A stretch of DNA of 11,726 bases from Candidatus Kaiserbacteria bacterium RIFCSPHIGHO2_01_FULL_58_22 (GTDB lineage Bacteria; Patescibacteriota; Minisyncoccia; Phycocordibacterales; UBA2100): contig MFLB01000007.1 of the NCBI GenBank assembly GCA_001781445.1, forward strand, positions 1 to 11,726, in the 5' to 3' direction. Numbering within the stretch: position 1 is the first letter of the stretch; each line of letters opens with the position of its first letter. The translations under genes and the position numbers were made by a program. The notes under the pieces were generated by a model, which ran no database searches, was not told where the DNA came from, and saw only the letters and a list, made by a program, of their open reading frames with translations. Positions 4,064 to 9,683 of the stretch are shown here, piece by piece.

Positions 4064-5668
4064 ATGACGCACAAGACGAGGACTATCGAGATCGGCGGGA
4101 GGAAGCTTGAAGTTGCGGAAAGCAGAAAACAAAAAATAGAGTCTGGGTTCGCGCGCGTGTACGGCGCCCAGCCGGCGCTTCCCAAGGGACACGTCGTCTC
4201 GGTGGAGTGCGATATAGCGAAAGGGCTCCATGCGTTCACCATCGTCGGTCTTCCCGACAAAGCGGTAGAAGAAGCGAAAGACAGGCTCGCCGCCGCGATA
4301 CGGAACACCCGCGCATTGGAGTCGCCGAAGAAGAGCAATAAGAAAATCGTGCTCTCGCTCGCGCCCGCCGCCCTGAAGAAGGAGGGGGCTGTTTTCGATC
4401 TTCCGCTCGCGCTTTCCTTCCTCCTCGCCTCCAAGCAGTCGCGGTTCGACCCGAAGGGAAAGCTCTTTGCGGGCGAGCTCTCGCTCGACGGCGCGATACG
4501 GCCTATCCTCGGCGCGCTCTCGATCGCAAGCGCGGCGCGCGAGGCCGGATTCACCGATCTCTTCGTCCCGGAAGAGAACCTCGAAGAGGCCTCGCTCATC
4601 TCCGGACTCGCCATCCACGCCGTCACCTCGCTTGAACGCATCCTCGCCATCCTCGAGAATCCCGCGCACAAGGCGCCTCCGCGAGAGGCGCCGAAACGGC
4701 GCGCCGCCGAGGACGATCCGGCGCTCGACGAGATACGCGGGCAGGAGGCGGGGAAGCGCGGCCTCGTCATCGCCGCCGCGGGCGGGCACAACATCGCGCT
4801 CTACGGCCCGCCGGGCACGGGAAAGACGCTCCTCGCGCGGGCATGCCGGGCTATCCTTCCCGACCTCGGCGAAGAAGAGATGATCGAGGTGACGACCATC
4901 CACTCGCTCGCGGGGACGCTCGCGGGCGGCGCGATATTCCGGCCGCCCTTCCGCTCTCCGCATCACACCTCCTCCTACGCCTCGCTCATCGGGGGCGGGA
5001 CGACCGTTCTGCGGCCGGGCGAAGTGACGCTCGCGCACCGGGGCGTCCTCTTCGCCGACGAATTCCCCGAGTTCCACCGCGACGTCGTGAACGCCCTGCG
5101 CGAGCCGTTGGAAGACCGCGTCGTCAGCATCTCGCGTGCCAAAGGTTCGGCGACCTTTCCGGCGAACTTCATGCTCATCGCGGCGCTGAACCCGTGCCCG
5201 TGCGGTTTTGCGGGGAGCGCGCGATGCCAGTGCATGCCGCATACGATAGAGAAATACCGCAGGAAGATAAGCGGGCCCGTCGCCGACAGGATAGACATGT
5301 GGGTGCACGTCGGCGAGATGCCGCCCGAACAGCTGACAGTGAACAGAAAACAGCGGGATGAAGGAACGGAGACAAAGAAGGCGCGCGAACTGGTCGCGCA
5401 GGCGCGAGCGAGACAGCGCGAGCGTTTCAGGAAGGCGGGGATACTCACGAACGCCGACATGAAGCCAAAGCATCTCGAGCGCTTCGCGGGTCTCTCCGAC
5501 GAGGCGGAACGCACGCTCGTCGCGGCCGCACATTCCATGAAGCTCTCGCCTCGCGGCTACCATCGCACCATCAAGCTCGCGCGCACCGTCGCCGACCTCG
5601 CCGGAAGCGAAGCAATAGACCCTCCTCACATGCTCGAAGCACTCCAATACCGCGCAAGGGACATATGA
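4064..5668 (+). CDS. yifB: YifB/ComM-type Mg-chelatase-like AAA+ ATPase
   Basis: Members of this family form AAA+ hexamers; ComM of Vibrio is a branch-migration helicase in natural transformation. The 534-residue product has three parts. An S5-fold ChlI-type domain starts at about residue 29 (FARVYGAQPA) and includes KGLHAFTIVGLPDKAVEEAKDRL. The AAA+ core has Walker A GPPGTGKT at about 248-255, Walker B GVLFADEFPEF at about 327-337 and sensor region LIAALNPCPCG. The C-terminal Mg-chelatase domain ends with SPRGYHRTIKLARTVADL. Family proteins usually begin at the FARVY segment, so the first 28 residues are an extension; no alternative in-frame ATG, GTG or TTG exists before it. Heptad repeats run through the extension (4119-4139) and through the region after the AAA+ core (5329-5356). 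The next gene overlaps by 4 nt. Confidence 0.95.
   Translation: MTHKTRTIEIGGRKLEVAESRKQKIESGFARVYGAQPALPKGHVVSVECDIAKGLHAFTIVGLPDKAVEEAKDRLAAAIRNTRALESPKKSNKKIVLSLAPAALKKEGAVFDLPLALSFLLASKQSRFDPKGKLFAGELSLDGAIRPILGALSIASAAREAGFTDLFVPEENLEEASLISGLAIHAVTSLERILAILENPAHKAPPREAPKRRAAEDDPALDEIRGQEAGKRGLVIAAAGGHNIALYGPPGTGKTLLARACRAILPDLGEEEMIEVTTIHSLAGTLAGGAIFRPPFRSPHHTSSYASLIGGGTTVLRPGEVTLAHRGVLFADEFPEFHRDVVNALREPLEDRVVSISRAKGSATFPANFMLIAALNPCPCGFAGSARCQCMPHTIEKYRRKISGPVADRIDMWVHVGEMPPEQLTVNRKQRDEGTETKKARELVAQARARQRERFRKAGILTNADMKPKHLERFAGLSDEAERTLVAAAHSMKLSPRGYHRTIKLARTVADLAGSEAIDPPHMLEALQYRARDI
4119..4139 (+). repeat. Three heptads in the N-terminal extension of yifB
   Basis: AAAGCAG, AAAACAA and AAAATAG are three units of seven that encode part of ESRKQKIES, just before the conserved domain. 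Three units equal seven codons, so the frame is kept. The repeat is degenerate, and the call rests partly on the clearer tracts elsewhere. Confidence 0.4.
5329..5356 (+). repeat. Four heptads (ACAGNNN) inside yifB
   Basis: Units ACAGCTG, ACAGTGA, ACAGAAA and ACAGCGG follow one another exactly and encode the EQLTVNRKQR region. This is between the AAA+ core and the C-terminal domain, where relatives vary in length. Base use here is more A-rich than in the flanking coding sequence. Confidence 0.55.
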
Positions 5669-6450
5669 GTGCAAATGAATTTCTCGGTCCTGGAGAGAAC
5701 AAAAGGAAGAATCCAACGCTTGACGAGATACTGGCGGGAGTTGGAGACAGTGTCTCGGACGGATCAGACGACGTCGCGGACACGCATGATAAAGAAAGGA
5801 GTGACTCCACTCAACAATACGAACTTAACGAATGGAGGAAGGCAGAGTGGCAAAAGATATTGGACACTGGTCCGCAATTCGGCGAATTGCGCAAAAAAGC
5901 GGCCGAGGTGCGCGAAAACGTACATGCACAGGCAGCCAGTGAGGGATATATGTATAAGGGGCACGTACTTGCAGAGCCTGACCTGAAAGGGAATATCGTC
6001 CTTCGTGAAGGTTCGGACAAAATTTCAGAAGACGTGCTAAGACACGTGATGGGCAGTGGTCTCAGAAATCGACAATTTCTGAGAAATGACTACGAACTTG
6101 ATATTTTATTGAACATTCTTGGGAGCGGTGTATGCGATAGCGAGTGGGCCCCCCTTCAGGGCGCGATGTATGTAGGCCCCTATACAAGTGAACCGTTCGT
6201 TCTTCTTTCTAACTACGACGAGAATCTCGATGGGGCTCGCGGCTATAGTACCGGTGATTCTCGACTAAGAAACCTTCGTGCAGTCTACGTCAATGCCACA
6301 TATGAGGGACTCGTGCCTGAATTGCTTAAGGTATTCCCCTGGGTTACGTTCGTGACAGCCGAAACCATTAACGACCAACTATTTACCAAGAAAGAACCGC
6401 CGTATCGTTCGTACCTTGATCGGATGCGTTTTGAAACTGATACTAATTAG
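5665..6450 (+). CDS. Protein of unknown function, translationally coupled to yifB
   Basis: I do not recognise this 261-residue protein. Its ATG shares four bases (ATGA) with the yifB stop, and AAGGGA at 5656-5661 could serve as a close ribosome binding site. The first 60 residues are polar and acidic (GVGDSVSDGSDDVADTHDKERSD) and probably unstructured. A charged helical stretch follows (NEWRKAEWQKILDTG...ELRKKAAEVREN). The rest looks like a compact soluble alpha/beta domain with NRQFLRNDYELDILLNILG, EPFVLLSNYDENLDG and LLKVFPWVTFVTAETI. No signal peptide or membrane segment is seen. Base composition and codon use are visibly AT-richer than in yifB, pnp or uvrD, which fits a fast-evolving or acquired gene. 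It carries an internal 25-nt inverted repeat (6060-6084) and ends at a strong terminator. Confidence 0.8.
   Translation: MSANEFLGPGENKRKNPTLDEILAGVGDSVSDGSDDVADTHDKERSDSTQQYELNEWRKAEWQKILDTGPQFGELRKKAAEVRENVHAQAASEGYMYKGHVLAEPDLKGNIVLREGSDKISEDVLRHVMGSGLRNRQFLRNDYELDILLNILGSGVCDSEWAPLQGAMYVGPYTSEPFVLLSNYDENLDGARGYSTGDSRLRNLRAVYVNATYEGLVPELLKVFPWVTFVTAETINDQLFTKKEPPYRSYLDRMRFETDTN
6060..6084. repeat. Perfect 10-bp inverted repeat within the unknown gene
   Basis: TCTCAGAAAT and ATTTCTGAGA flank CGACA, in codons for the SGLRNRQFLRN stretch. The mRNA could form a stable hairpin in mid-gene. No T-run follows. Confidence 0.7.
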
Positions 6451-6452
6451 CG

Positions 6453-6480
6453 AAATGGCAAGGTCTTACCTTGCCATTTT
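6453..6480 (+). terminator. Intrinsic terminator after the yifB operon
   Basis: AAATGGCAAGGT and ACCTTGCCATTT are perfect 12-bp arms around a CTT loop, starting 2 nt after the stop codon at 6448-6450. The 3' side ends in TTTT. The A-tract and T-tract bracket the GC stem as in a standard, possibly bidirectional, terminator. It separates the yifB operon from the toxin-antitoxin promoter. Confidence 0.85.
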
Positions 6481-6495
6481 AAGTACATCGATCAC

Positions 6496-6523
6496 TTGAC
6501 TCATCGCTACCGTTGTATATACT
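6496..6523 (+). promoter_or_regulatory. Promoter of the toxin-antitoxin operon
   Basis: TTGACT (6496-6501), a 16-nt spacer and TATACT (6518-6523) make the best sigma-70 promoter in the window. The ATG at 6530 follows after only 6 nt, so the mRNA should have little or no leader. The 8-bp palindrome GTATATAC (6515-6522) covers the -10 and is a possible half-site or core for the antitoxin's own repression. Confidence 0.7.
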
Positions 6524-6529
6524 TCGGTT

Positions 6530-6817
6530 ATGAGCAACAAGACGGTCATCAGCGTGAAAGTGGACAAAGACGTGCGCGACAGAGCGCGGAAATCCGCCAA
6601 GAGAATGGGCGTCCCGCTCTCAATGATCGTCAACCAACAGCTCCGGAAGTTCGCCGACGAACGACGGATCGAGTTCTACGAACCACTCATCCCAAACGCA
6701 AAAACACGAAAAGAGCTCGATCGGTCGCTCAAAGACATACGCGATAACCGAAAAAATCGTCTCTCGCCACTGTTTGCGGATACGAAAGAGATGGATCGGT
6801 ATCTTGATTCTCTGTAG
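6530..6817 (+). CDS. RelB/DinJ-like antitoxin (ribbon-helix-helix)
   Basis: This 95-residue protein is the upstream partner of a type II toxin-antitoxin pair. The N-terminus KTVISVKVDKDVRDRARKSA followed by KRMGVPLSMIVNQQLRKF has the strand-helix-helix pattern of ribbon-helix-helix DNA-binding antitoxins such as RelB and DinJ. Such proteins dimerise, bind their own operator, and cover the toxin with the C-terminal part. Here the C-terminal half is charged (NAKTRKELDRSLKDIRDNRKNR), as expected for the flexible toxin-binding tail. The promoter's -10 box ends 6 nt before the ATG, so no ribosome binding site is present. The toxin gene starts 6 nt after the stop. Family is confident; the exact RelB subtype is not. 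Confidence 0.85.
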   Translation: MSNKTVISVKVDKDVRDRARKSAKRMGVPLSMIVNQQLRKFADERRIEFYEPLIPNAKTRKELDRSLKDIRDNRKNRLSPLFADTKEMDRYLDSL

Positions 6818-6823
6818 AACGAC

Positions 6824-7087
6824 ATGAAAATCGGCTACGATCGAACGTTCGAGAAGAAATACGCCAAACTGCCGCAAAAAGTTCGCGAACAATTCAAAAA
6901 ACGCCGCGATCTGTTCATTCTAGACTCCCATCATCCGCTGCTTTATAATCATGCGCTACATGAACCGTACCCTGGTTGTCGGTGTATTAGCGTCACAGGT
7001 GATTACCGCGCTATCTTTTATCATGTAAGTGATTCTATTGTGCGCTTTATCAACATCGGCACGCATCACGAACTATTCGGCACTTAA
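6824..7087 (+). CDS. RelE/YafQ-like toxin, probable ribosome-dependent mRNA endonuclease
   Basis: The 87-residue product has the size and pattern of RelE-superfamily toxins, which cut mRNA in the ribosomal A site. The N-terminus IGYDRTFEKKYAKLPQKVREQFKKR is the usual helical hairpin. The C-terminal half, NHALHEPYPGCRCISVTGDYRAIF ending IGTHHELF, matches the YafQ arrangement. His43 (in NHAL), Asp60 (in GDYR) and His81 (in GTHHEL) align with YafQ residues His50, Asp67 and His87. The YafQ position His63 is Ser here. The gene is complete and in frame, so the toxin is probably active. No Shine-Dalgarno sequence precedes the ATG; translation presumably follows from the antitoxin. Its TAA overlaps the TAA of purA on the other strand in the palindrome TTAA (7084-7087). 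Confidence 0.88.
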   Translation: MKIGYDRTFEKKYAKLPQKVREQFKKRRDLFILDSHHPLLYNHALHEPYPGCRCISVTGDYRAIFYHVSDSIVRFINIGTHHELFGT

Positions 7088-8094
7088 ATCCGCTCTTTGC
7101 TTTCGGAGAAATGGACTTTGTCGTTGGGAATGCCGAGTGTCGCGAGACGAGCAAGGATAAATTCTTCCATCGCTTTTCCATCCTCAAACTCAACTTTCTT
7201 CCCATCATCGTACACCGCCCACGCACCCACTGCGCGCAAGACGTCCACTTTGTTGAAAACGATGTGCGTTACGCCGTTGATGCGGACGGCGCGTTCGAGC
7301 GTCTGCATGTTCATCCAGTTGGTCTGACGACGGCGGCCGGTCGTTGCGCCAAACTCTTCGCCGACATCGCCTATTTTGTCGAATACCTCTCCTTCCGGCT
7401 GAAATTTCTTGCTCCCAACATACGTCTCATACACTTTGGCGACACCCCACACGTCTTTGACCGCTCGAGGCGGGAGGCCATTCAGGAGCGCGCCCGCGGT
7501 GGTGCAGTGGCTGGAGGTTACATATGGGTAGTCGCCCCAGTCGATGTCCAGACCGAAGCCCTGCGCTCCTTCTCCGAGAATATGCGCGTCGCCCCCTTCG
7601 TACCATTCTTTATACAGATTAACGAGGTACGGCTTGAGTTCGGGAATGCTGGCCGCGCGCACTCCCGTGCGGCCATATTTTTCGCGGTACGCCGGGCCGT
7701 TTCCTCGCGCGGTCGTGCCTATCCGCACTCCCTCGCGCTTATCTTCCTCTTTGTGCGCATCGGTAATGACGTGCGCGTTCTCCGCGATGAAAATCTTGTC
7801 CTTCGTGTCCACGCCGCCCTCCTCCAGCATCTTCAGTTCGGCGAAGAACTGCGCCGGATCGAGAACGCATCCGTTCCCGACGACGCTCTTGATGCCGAAA
7901 AAGACTCCCGCCGGTATCTGGTGCGTGATGAATTTCTTCCCCTTGTGAAAAATAGTGTGGCCGGCGTTCGCGCCCCCGTTGTAGCGGAGCACGTGCGTGT
8001 AGTTTTGGGTTTGGCAGAGGTAGTGGGCGACCTTGCCCTTTCCGCAATCTCCGTACTGGAGATCGACGATGACATCTGCGGTTACTGTAGACAC
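7084..8094 (-). CDS. purA: Compact adenylosuccinate synthetase
   Basis: PurA joins IMP and aspartate with GTP to make adenylosuccinate, the first step from IMP to AMP. The product is 336 residues from a GTG at 8094, roughly 100 shorter than E. coli PurA and close to the compact archaeal and phage-type enzymes. Motifs in order: DLQYGDCGKGK (P-loop; the catalytic Asp is kept, but the usual WGDE reads YGDC), NGGANAGHT (catalytic His), GTTARGNGPAY, EGAQGFGLDIDWGDYPYVTSS, TTGRRRQTNWMN and NKVDVL. The C-terminus FSESKERI replaces the usual GPxRxxTI ending. The frame stays open to 8223, but the extra 43 residues are basic, low in complexity and fall in a stem-loop, so the GTG is preferred; an extended -10 box lies 9 nt upstream of it. 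No other purine gene is in the window. Confidence 0.93.
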   Translation of the reverse strand: MSTVTADVIVDLQYGDCGKGKVAHYLCQTQNYTHVLRYNGGANAGHTIFHKGKKFITHQIPAGVFFGIKSVVGNGCVLDPAQFFAELKMLEEGGVDTKDKIFIAENAHVITDAHKEEDKREGVRIGTTARGNGPAYREKYGRTGVRAASIPELKPYLVNLYKEWYEGGDAHILGEGAQGFGLDIDWGDYPYVTSSHCTTAGALLNGLPPRAVKDVWGVAKVYETYVGSKKFQPEGEVFDKIGDVGEEFGATTGRRRQTNWMNMQTLERAVRINGVTHIVFNKVDVLRAVGAWAVYDDGKKVEFEDGKAMEEFILARLATLGIPNDKVHFSESKERI

Positions 8095-8103
8095 AACTAC
8101 CTC

Positions 8104-8112
8104 AATGTAGCA
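8104..8112 (-). promoter_or_regulatory. Extended -10 box of purA
   Basis: On the minus strand TGC-TACATT ends 9 nt before the GTG at 8094. The -35 is weak (TTTGCT-like). The short distance again suggests a transcript with little or no leader. Confidence 0.45.
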
Positions 8113-8147
8113 TCTTCCAACCAAAAGCAAAAGCCGTGCGAGCGGAT

Positions 8148-8238
8148 GCGGACGATTTTGGAGTCTTCGCGCAGGCCGAGCCGAGCGGAAGCGTTTTGCC
8201 AGCAGGCGGATACGCGACTCCAAAACGGCCGTGTCCGC
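8148..8238 (-). repeat. Long-range stem with an alternative hairpin between the M23 peptidase and purA
   Basis: TTTTGGAGTC (8156-8165) and GACTCCAAAA (8216-8225) are perfect 10-bp arms. Outside them GCGGAC (8148-8153) can pair with GTCCGC (8233-8238), giving a structure of about 91 nt. A local hairpin TCCGCG-AA-CGCGGA (8234-8247) uses the same bases, so the two folds exclude each other. It lies downstream of the peptidase stop and upstream of the purA promoter, so it may end the peptidase transcript. No T-run makes this definite. Confidence 0.5.
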
Positions 8239-8303
8239 GAACGCGGATCACACGAACATCCGTATCAAAAGCAGTACCGTCTGGAGCAGTTGCGGTCCCA
8301 TAG

Positions 8304-9287
8304 TTAGAACGGATTCCTGACGCTGTTGCGGATCTCGAAGTGCACATGGGAGCCCGTGGCCTTGCCCGTGCGCCCCACGTAGGCGATGACCTGCCCCTGC
8401 TGGACGTGCTGTCCGAGCGAGGCGATGACGCTCGAGGCGTGCGCATACAGCGTCTGACTGCCGTTGTCGTGCTGAATGACCACGTAGCTACCGTACCCGC
8501 CGTTCCAGCCCGTCGCCTTGGCGACGATAACGTCTCCTTCCGCGGATGCGAGGATCGGCGTCCCGACGGGAGCGGCGAGGTCGACGCCGTTGTAGCCATG
8601 GATGCCCTGGCTCCGCACGCCGCCTGTGATCGGCCGGAGGTAGTAGCCGATCTGCGAAAGAGTTCCCGCGGAGCTTGCGTAGGCAGGCGGGCGCTTCGGC
8701 ACGCTCCGCACCGGCACCGGCACCTCGCCGTCGGGAATGATGAGCTCGGTGCCCGCGATCAGAGAGCCTTCCAGGCCGTTGTAGCTCGCGATCTCTTCCG
8801 CGTCGCCGCCAAAGCGTTTTGCGATAGAGGCGAGCGTGTCGCCCTTCTTTACCGCGTACTTGATGCCGGTAACCGGCAGGATGGTGAGCGTCTGGCCTAC
8901 CTGAATGCGCGAGGCGCGCGGCAAGTCGTTCGCCCATAAAATGGTGTTCGCCGAGACGTCGAACATCTCCGCTATCGCCCCGAGCGTGTCACCCGGTCGC
9001 ACGACGTAGATGCTGATAGTGGAGTTCTTGTGCCGCACGATGTCGGGACCCACCCCCAAAGGGCCTTCCTCGGGCACGACGGCATTGCCGTCGACAAAAA
9101 GAATCTCCGCGCCGCCGCGGCCGGAAGGATCGACGTTCATCGCGGGCCTCGGAAGCTGTATCGTCTGGAGATTGCCTTCCGCGGAAGAAGCGCCCTCGGC
9201 CGCCACGCCGGCGAGCGCCGCGAGGAAATCACCGAAAACGCCCGCCCGCACGGATGCGGGAGCGGTGAAGCCGACAAGTACGAGCAT
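8304..9287 (-). CDS. Secreted peptidoglycan hydrolase with two LysM domains and an M23 peptidase domain
   Basis: M23 enzymes are zinc endopeptidases that cut peptidoglycan cross-links; LysM repeats hold them to the wall. From the ATG at 9287 (327 residues): a hydrophobic secretion segment ends near ASVRAG; LysM 1 lies at about 94-138 (YVVRPGDTLGAIAEMFDV) and LysM 2 at about 144-185 (YAVKKGDTLASIAKRFGG); the M23 domain spans about 220-327. Expected zinc ligands are His230 and Asp236 (HGYNGVD) and His316 (HVHF), with His283 and His314 as catalytic histidines. All are present, so it should be active. The start is uncertain. The ATG leaves the signal peptide without a basic n-region, while the preceding residues SRAGRAAFFT would supply one. 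The only other standard start is a TTG at 9467, giving 387 residues, but that would translate three hairpins. Confidence 0.92.
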   Translation of the reverse strand: MLVLVGFTAPASVRAGVFGDFLAALAGVAAEGASSAEGNLQTIQLPRPAMNVDPSGRGGAEILFVDGNAVVPEEGPLGVGPDIVRHKNSTISIYVVRPGDTLGAIAEMFDVSANTILWANDLPRASRIQVGQTLTILPVTGIKYAVKKGDTLASIAKRFGGDAEEIASYNGLEGSLIAGTELIIPDGEVPVPVRSVPKRPPAYASSAGTLSQIGYYLRPITGGVRSQGIHGYNGVDLAAPVGTPILASAEGDVIVAKATGWNGGYGSYVVIQHDNGSQTLYAHASSVIASLGQHVQQGQVIAYVGRTGKATGSHVHFEIRNSVRNPF

Positions 9288-9330
9288 CGTGAAAAAAGCG
9301 GCCCGGCCGGCTCTTGATATGCTATGTCCG

Positions 9331-9361
9331 CCCCGTCGCGGATGCGCTGTATCCGCGGGGG
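9331..9361. repeat. Inverted repeat, 7+4-bp GC arms and 7-nt loop
   Basis: CGCGGAT (9337-9343) pairs with ATCCGCG (9351-9357) around GCGCTGT. CCCC (9331-9334) and GGGG (9358-9361) extend the stem past a two-base bulge. On the plus strand TTTTT follows after 5 nt. Confidence 0.65.
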
Positions 9362-9384
9362 AGTCGTTTTTATGACTGACGATA

Positions 9385-9402
9385 AGCCAATTTCTATTGG
9401 CT
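9385..9402. repeat. Inverted repeat, perfect 7-bp arms and 4-nt loop
   Basis: AGCCAAT, loop TTCT, ATTGGCT. It lies 23 nt from the preceding stem and 24 nt from the next. Confidence 0.65.
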
Positions 9403-9426
9403 CTTGTCGTCGCCTGCTCGGAACAT

Positions 9427-9445
9427 AAGAGAACTGCGTTCTCTT
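9427..9445 (+). terminator. Terminator-like hairpin on the plus strand
   Basis: AAGAGAAC and GTTCTCTT are perfect 8-bp arms around TGC, and the T-run continues as TTTCT. It has the shape of an intrinsic terminator for plus-strand transcription, for example readthrough antisense to the M23 gene, but no plus-strand gene lies directly upstream. Confidence 0.45.
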
Positions 9446-9524
9446 TTTCTCTTGCCGGGCTAGACAATAAGCCTACTTGTACGATGGCACAGGTGGAAAG
9501 ACTGAAATCTTGGCTTTGCTCCGG

Positions 9525-9543
9525 CCTTTTTTCGTAGAAAAGG
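9525..9543. repeat. Short inverted repeat, 6-bp arms
   Basis: CCTTTT and AAAAGG around a 7-nt loop. Weak alone; noted as part of the series. Confidence 0.4.
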
Positions 9544-9556
9544 GCGAGAGGCCAGG

Positions 9557-9580
9557 ACGGGATGAGTCATGCCATCCCGT
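9557..9580. repeat. Inverted repeat, perfect 8-bp arms and 8-nt loop
   Basis: ACGGGATG, loop AGTCATGC, CATCCCGT. It lies about 90 nt upstream of the uvrD promoter. Confidence 0.65.
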
Positions 9581-9668
9581 TCACTGTACCTTCACGGGAG
9601 GTCAAACGTCAATTCATATTACATATGACAAGTGGATAACTGTTTTGTCAATCCCTTCGGCTCCCTCG

Positions 9669-9677
9669 TGGTATAGT
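9669..9677 (+). promoter_or_regulatory. Extended -10 promoter of uvrD (leaderless spacing)
   Basis: TGG-TATAGT is a near-perfect extended -10 element. It ends 6 nt before the GTG at 9684, which should be at or next to the transcription start. TTGTCA at 9645-9650 is 21 nt away, too far for a standard -35, but an extended -10 can work without one. Confidence 0.6.
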
Positions 9678-9683
9678 TCCCCG

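Larger units (their letters stand above)
9288..9683. other. 396-nt divergent gap with five inverted repeats
   Basis: This lies between the ATG of the M23 gene and the GTG of uvrD, which point apart. If the M23 gene starts at the TTG at 9467 the gap is only 9468-9683. It holds inverted repeats at 9331-9361, 9385-9402, 9427-9445, 9525-9543 and 9557-9580. The frame ahead of uvrD is open from an ATG at 9477 but encodes nothing helicase-like. No other gene is seen. Confidence 0.7.

Noticed and set aside
4001..5716. 571-codon open frame on the minus strand opposite yifB
   Set aside because: yifB carries all family motifs on the plus strand; the minus frame is rich in Arg and Gly with no recognisable domain.
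7111..8307. 398-codon open frame on the plus strand opposite purA
   Set aside because: It is the complement of purA, whose motifs are unmistakable. Long antisense frames are expected in GC-rich coding sequence.
9477..9683. Upstream extension of uvrD from an ATG at 9477
   Set aside because: The added 69 residues have no helicase similarity and would translate the hairpins and the extended -10 promoter. The GTG at 9684 places the Q motif at the normal distance.
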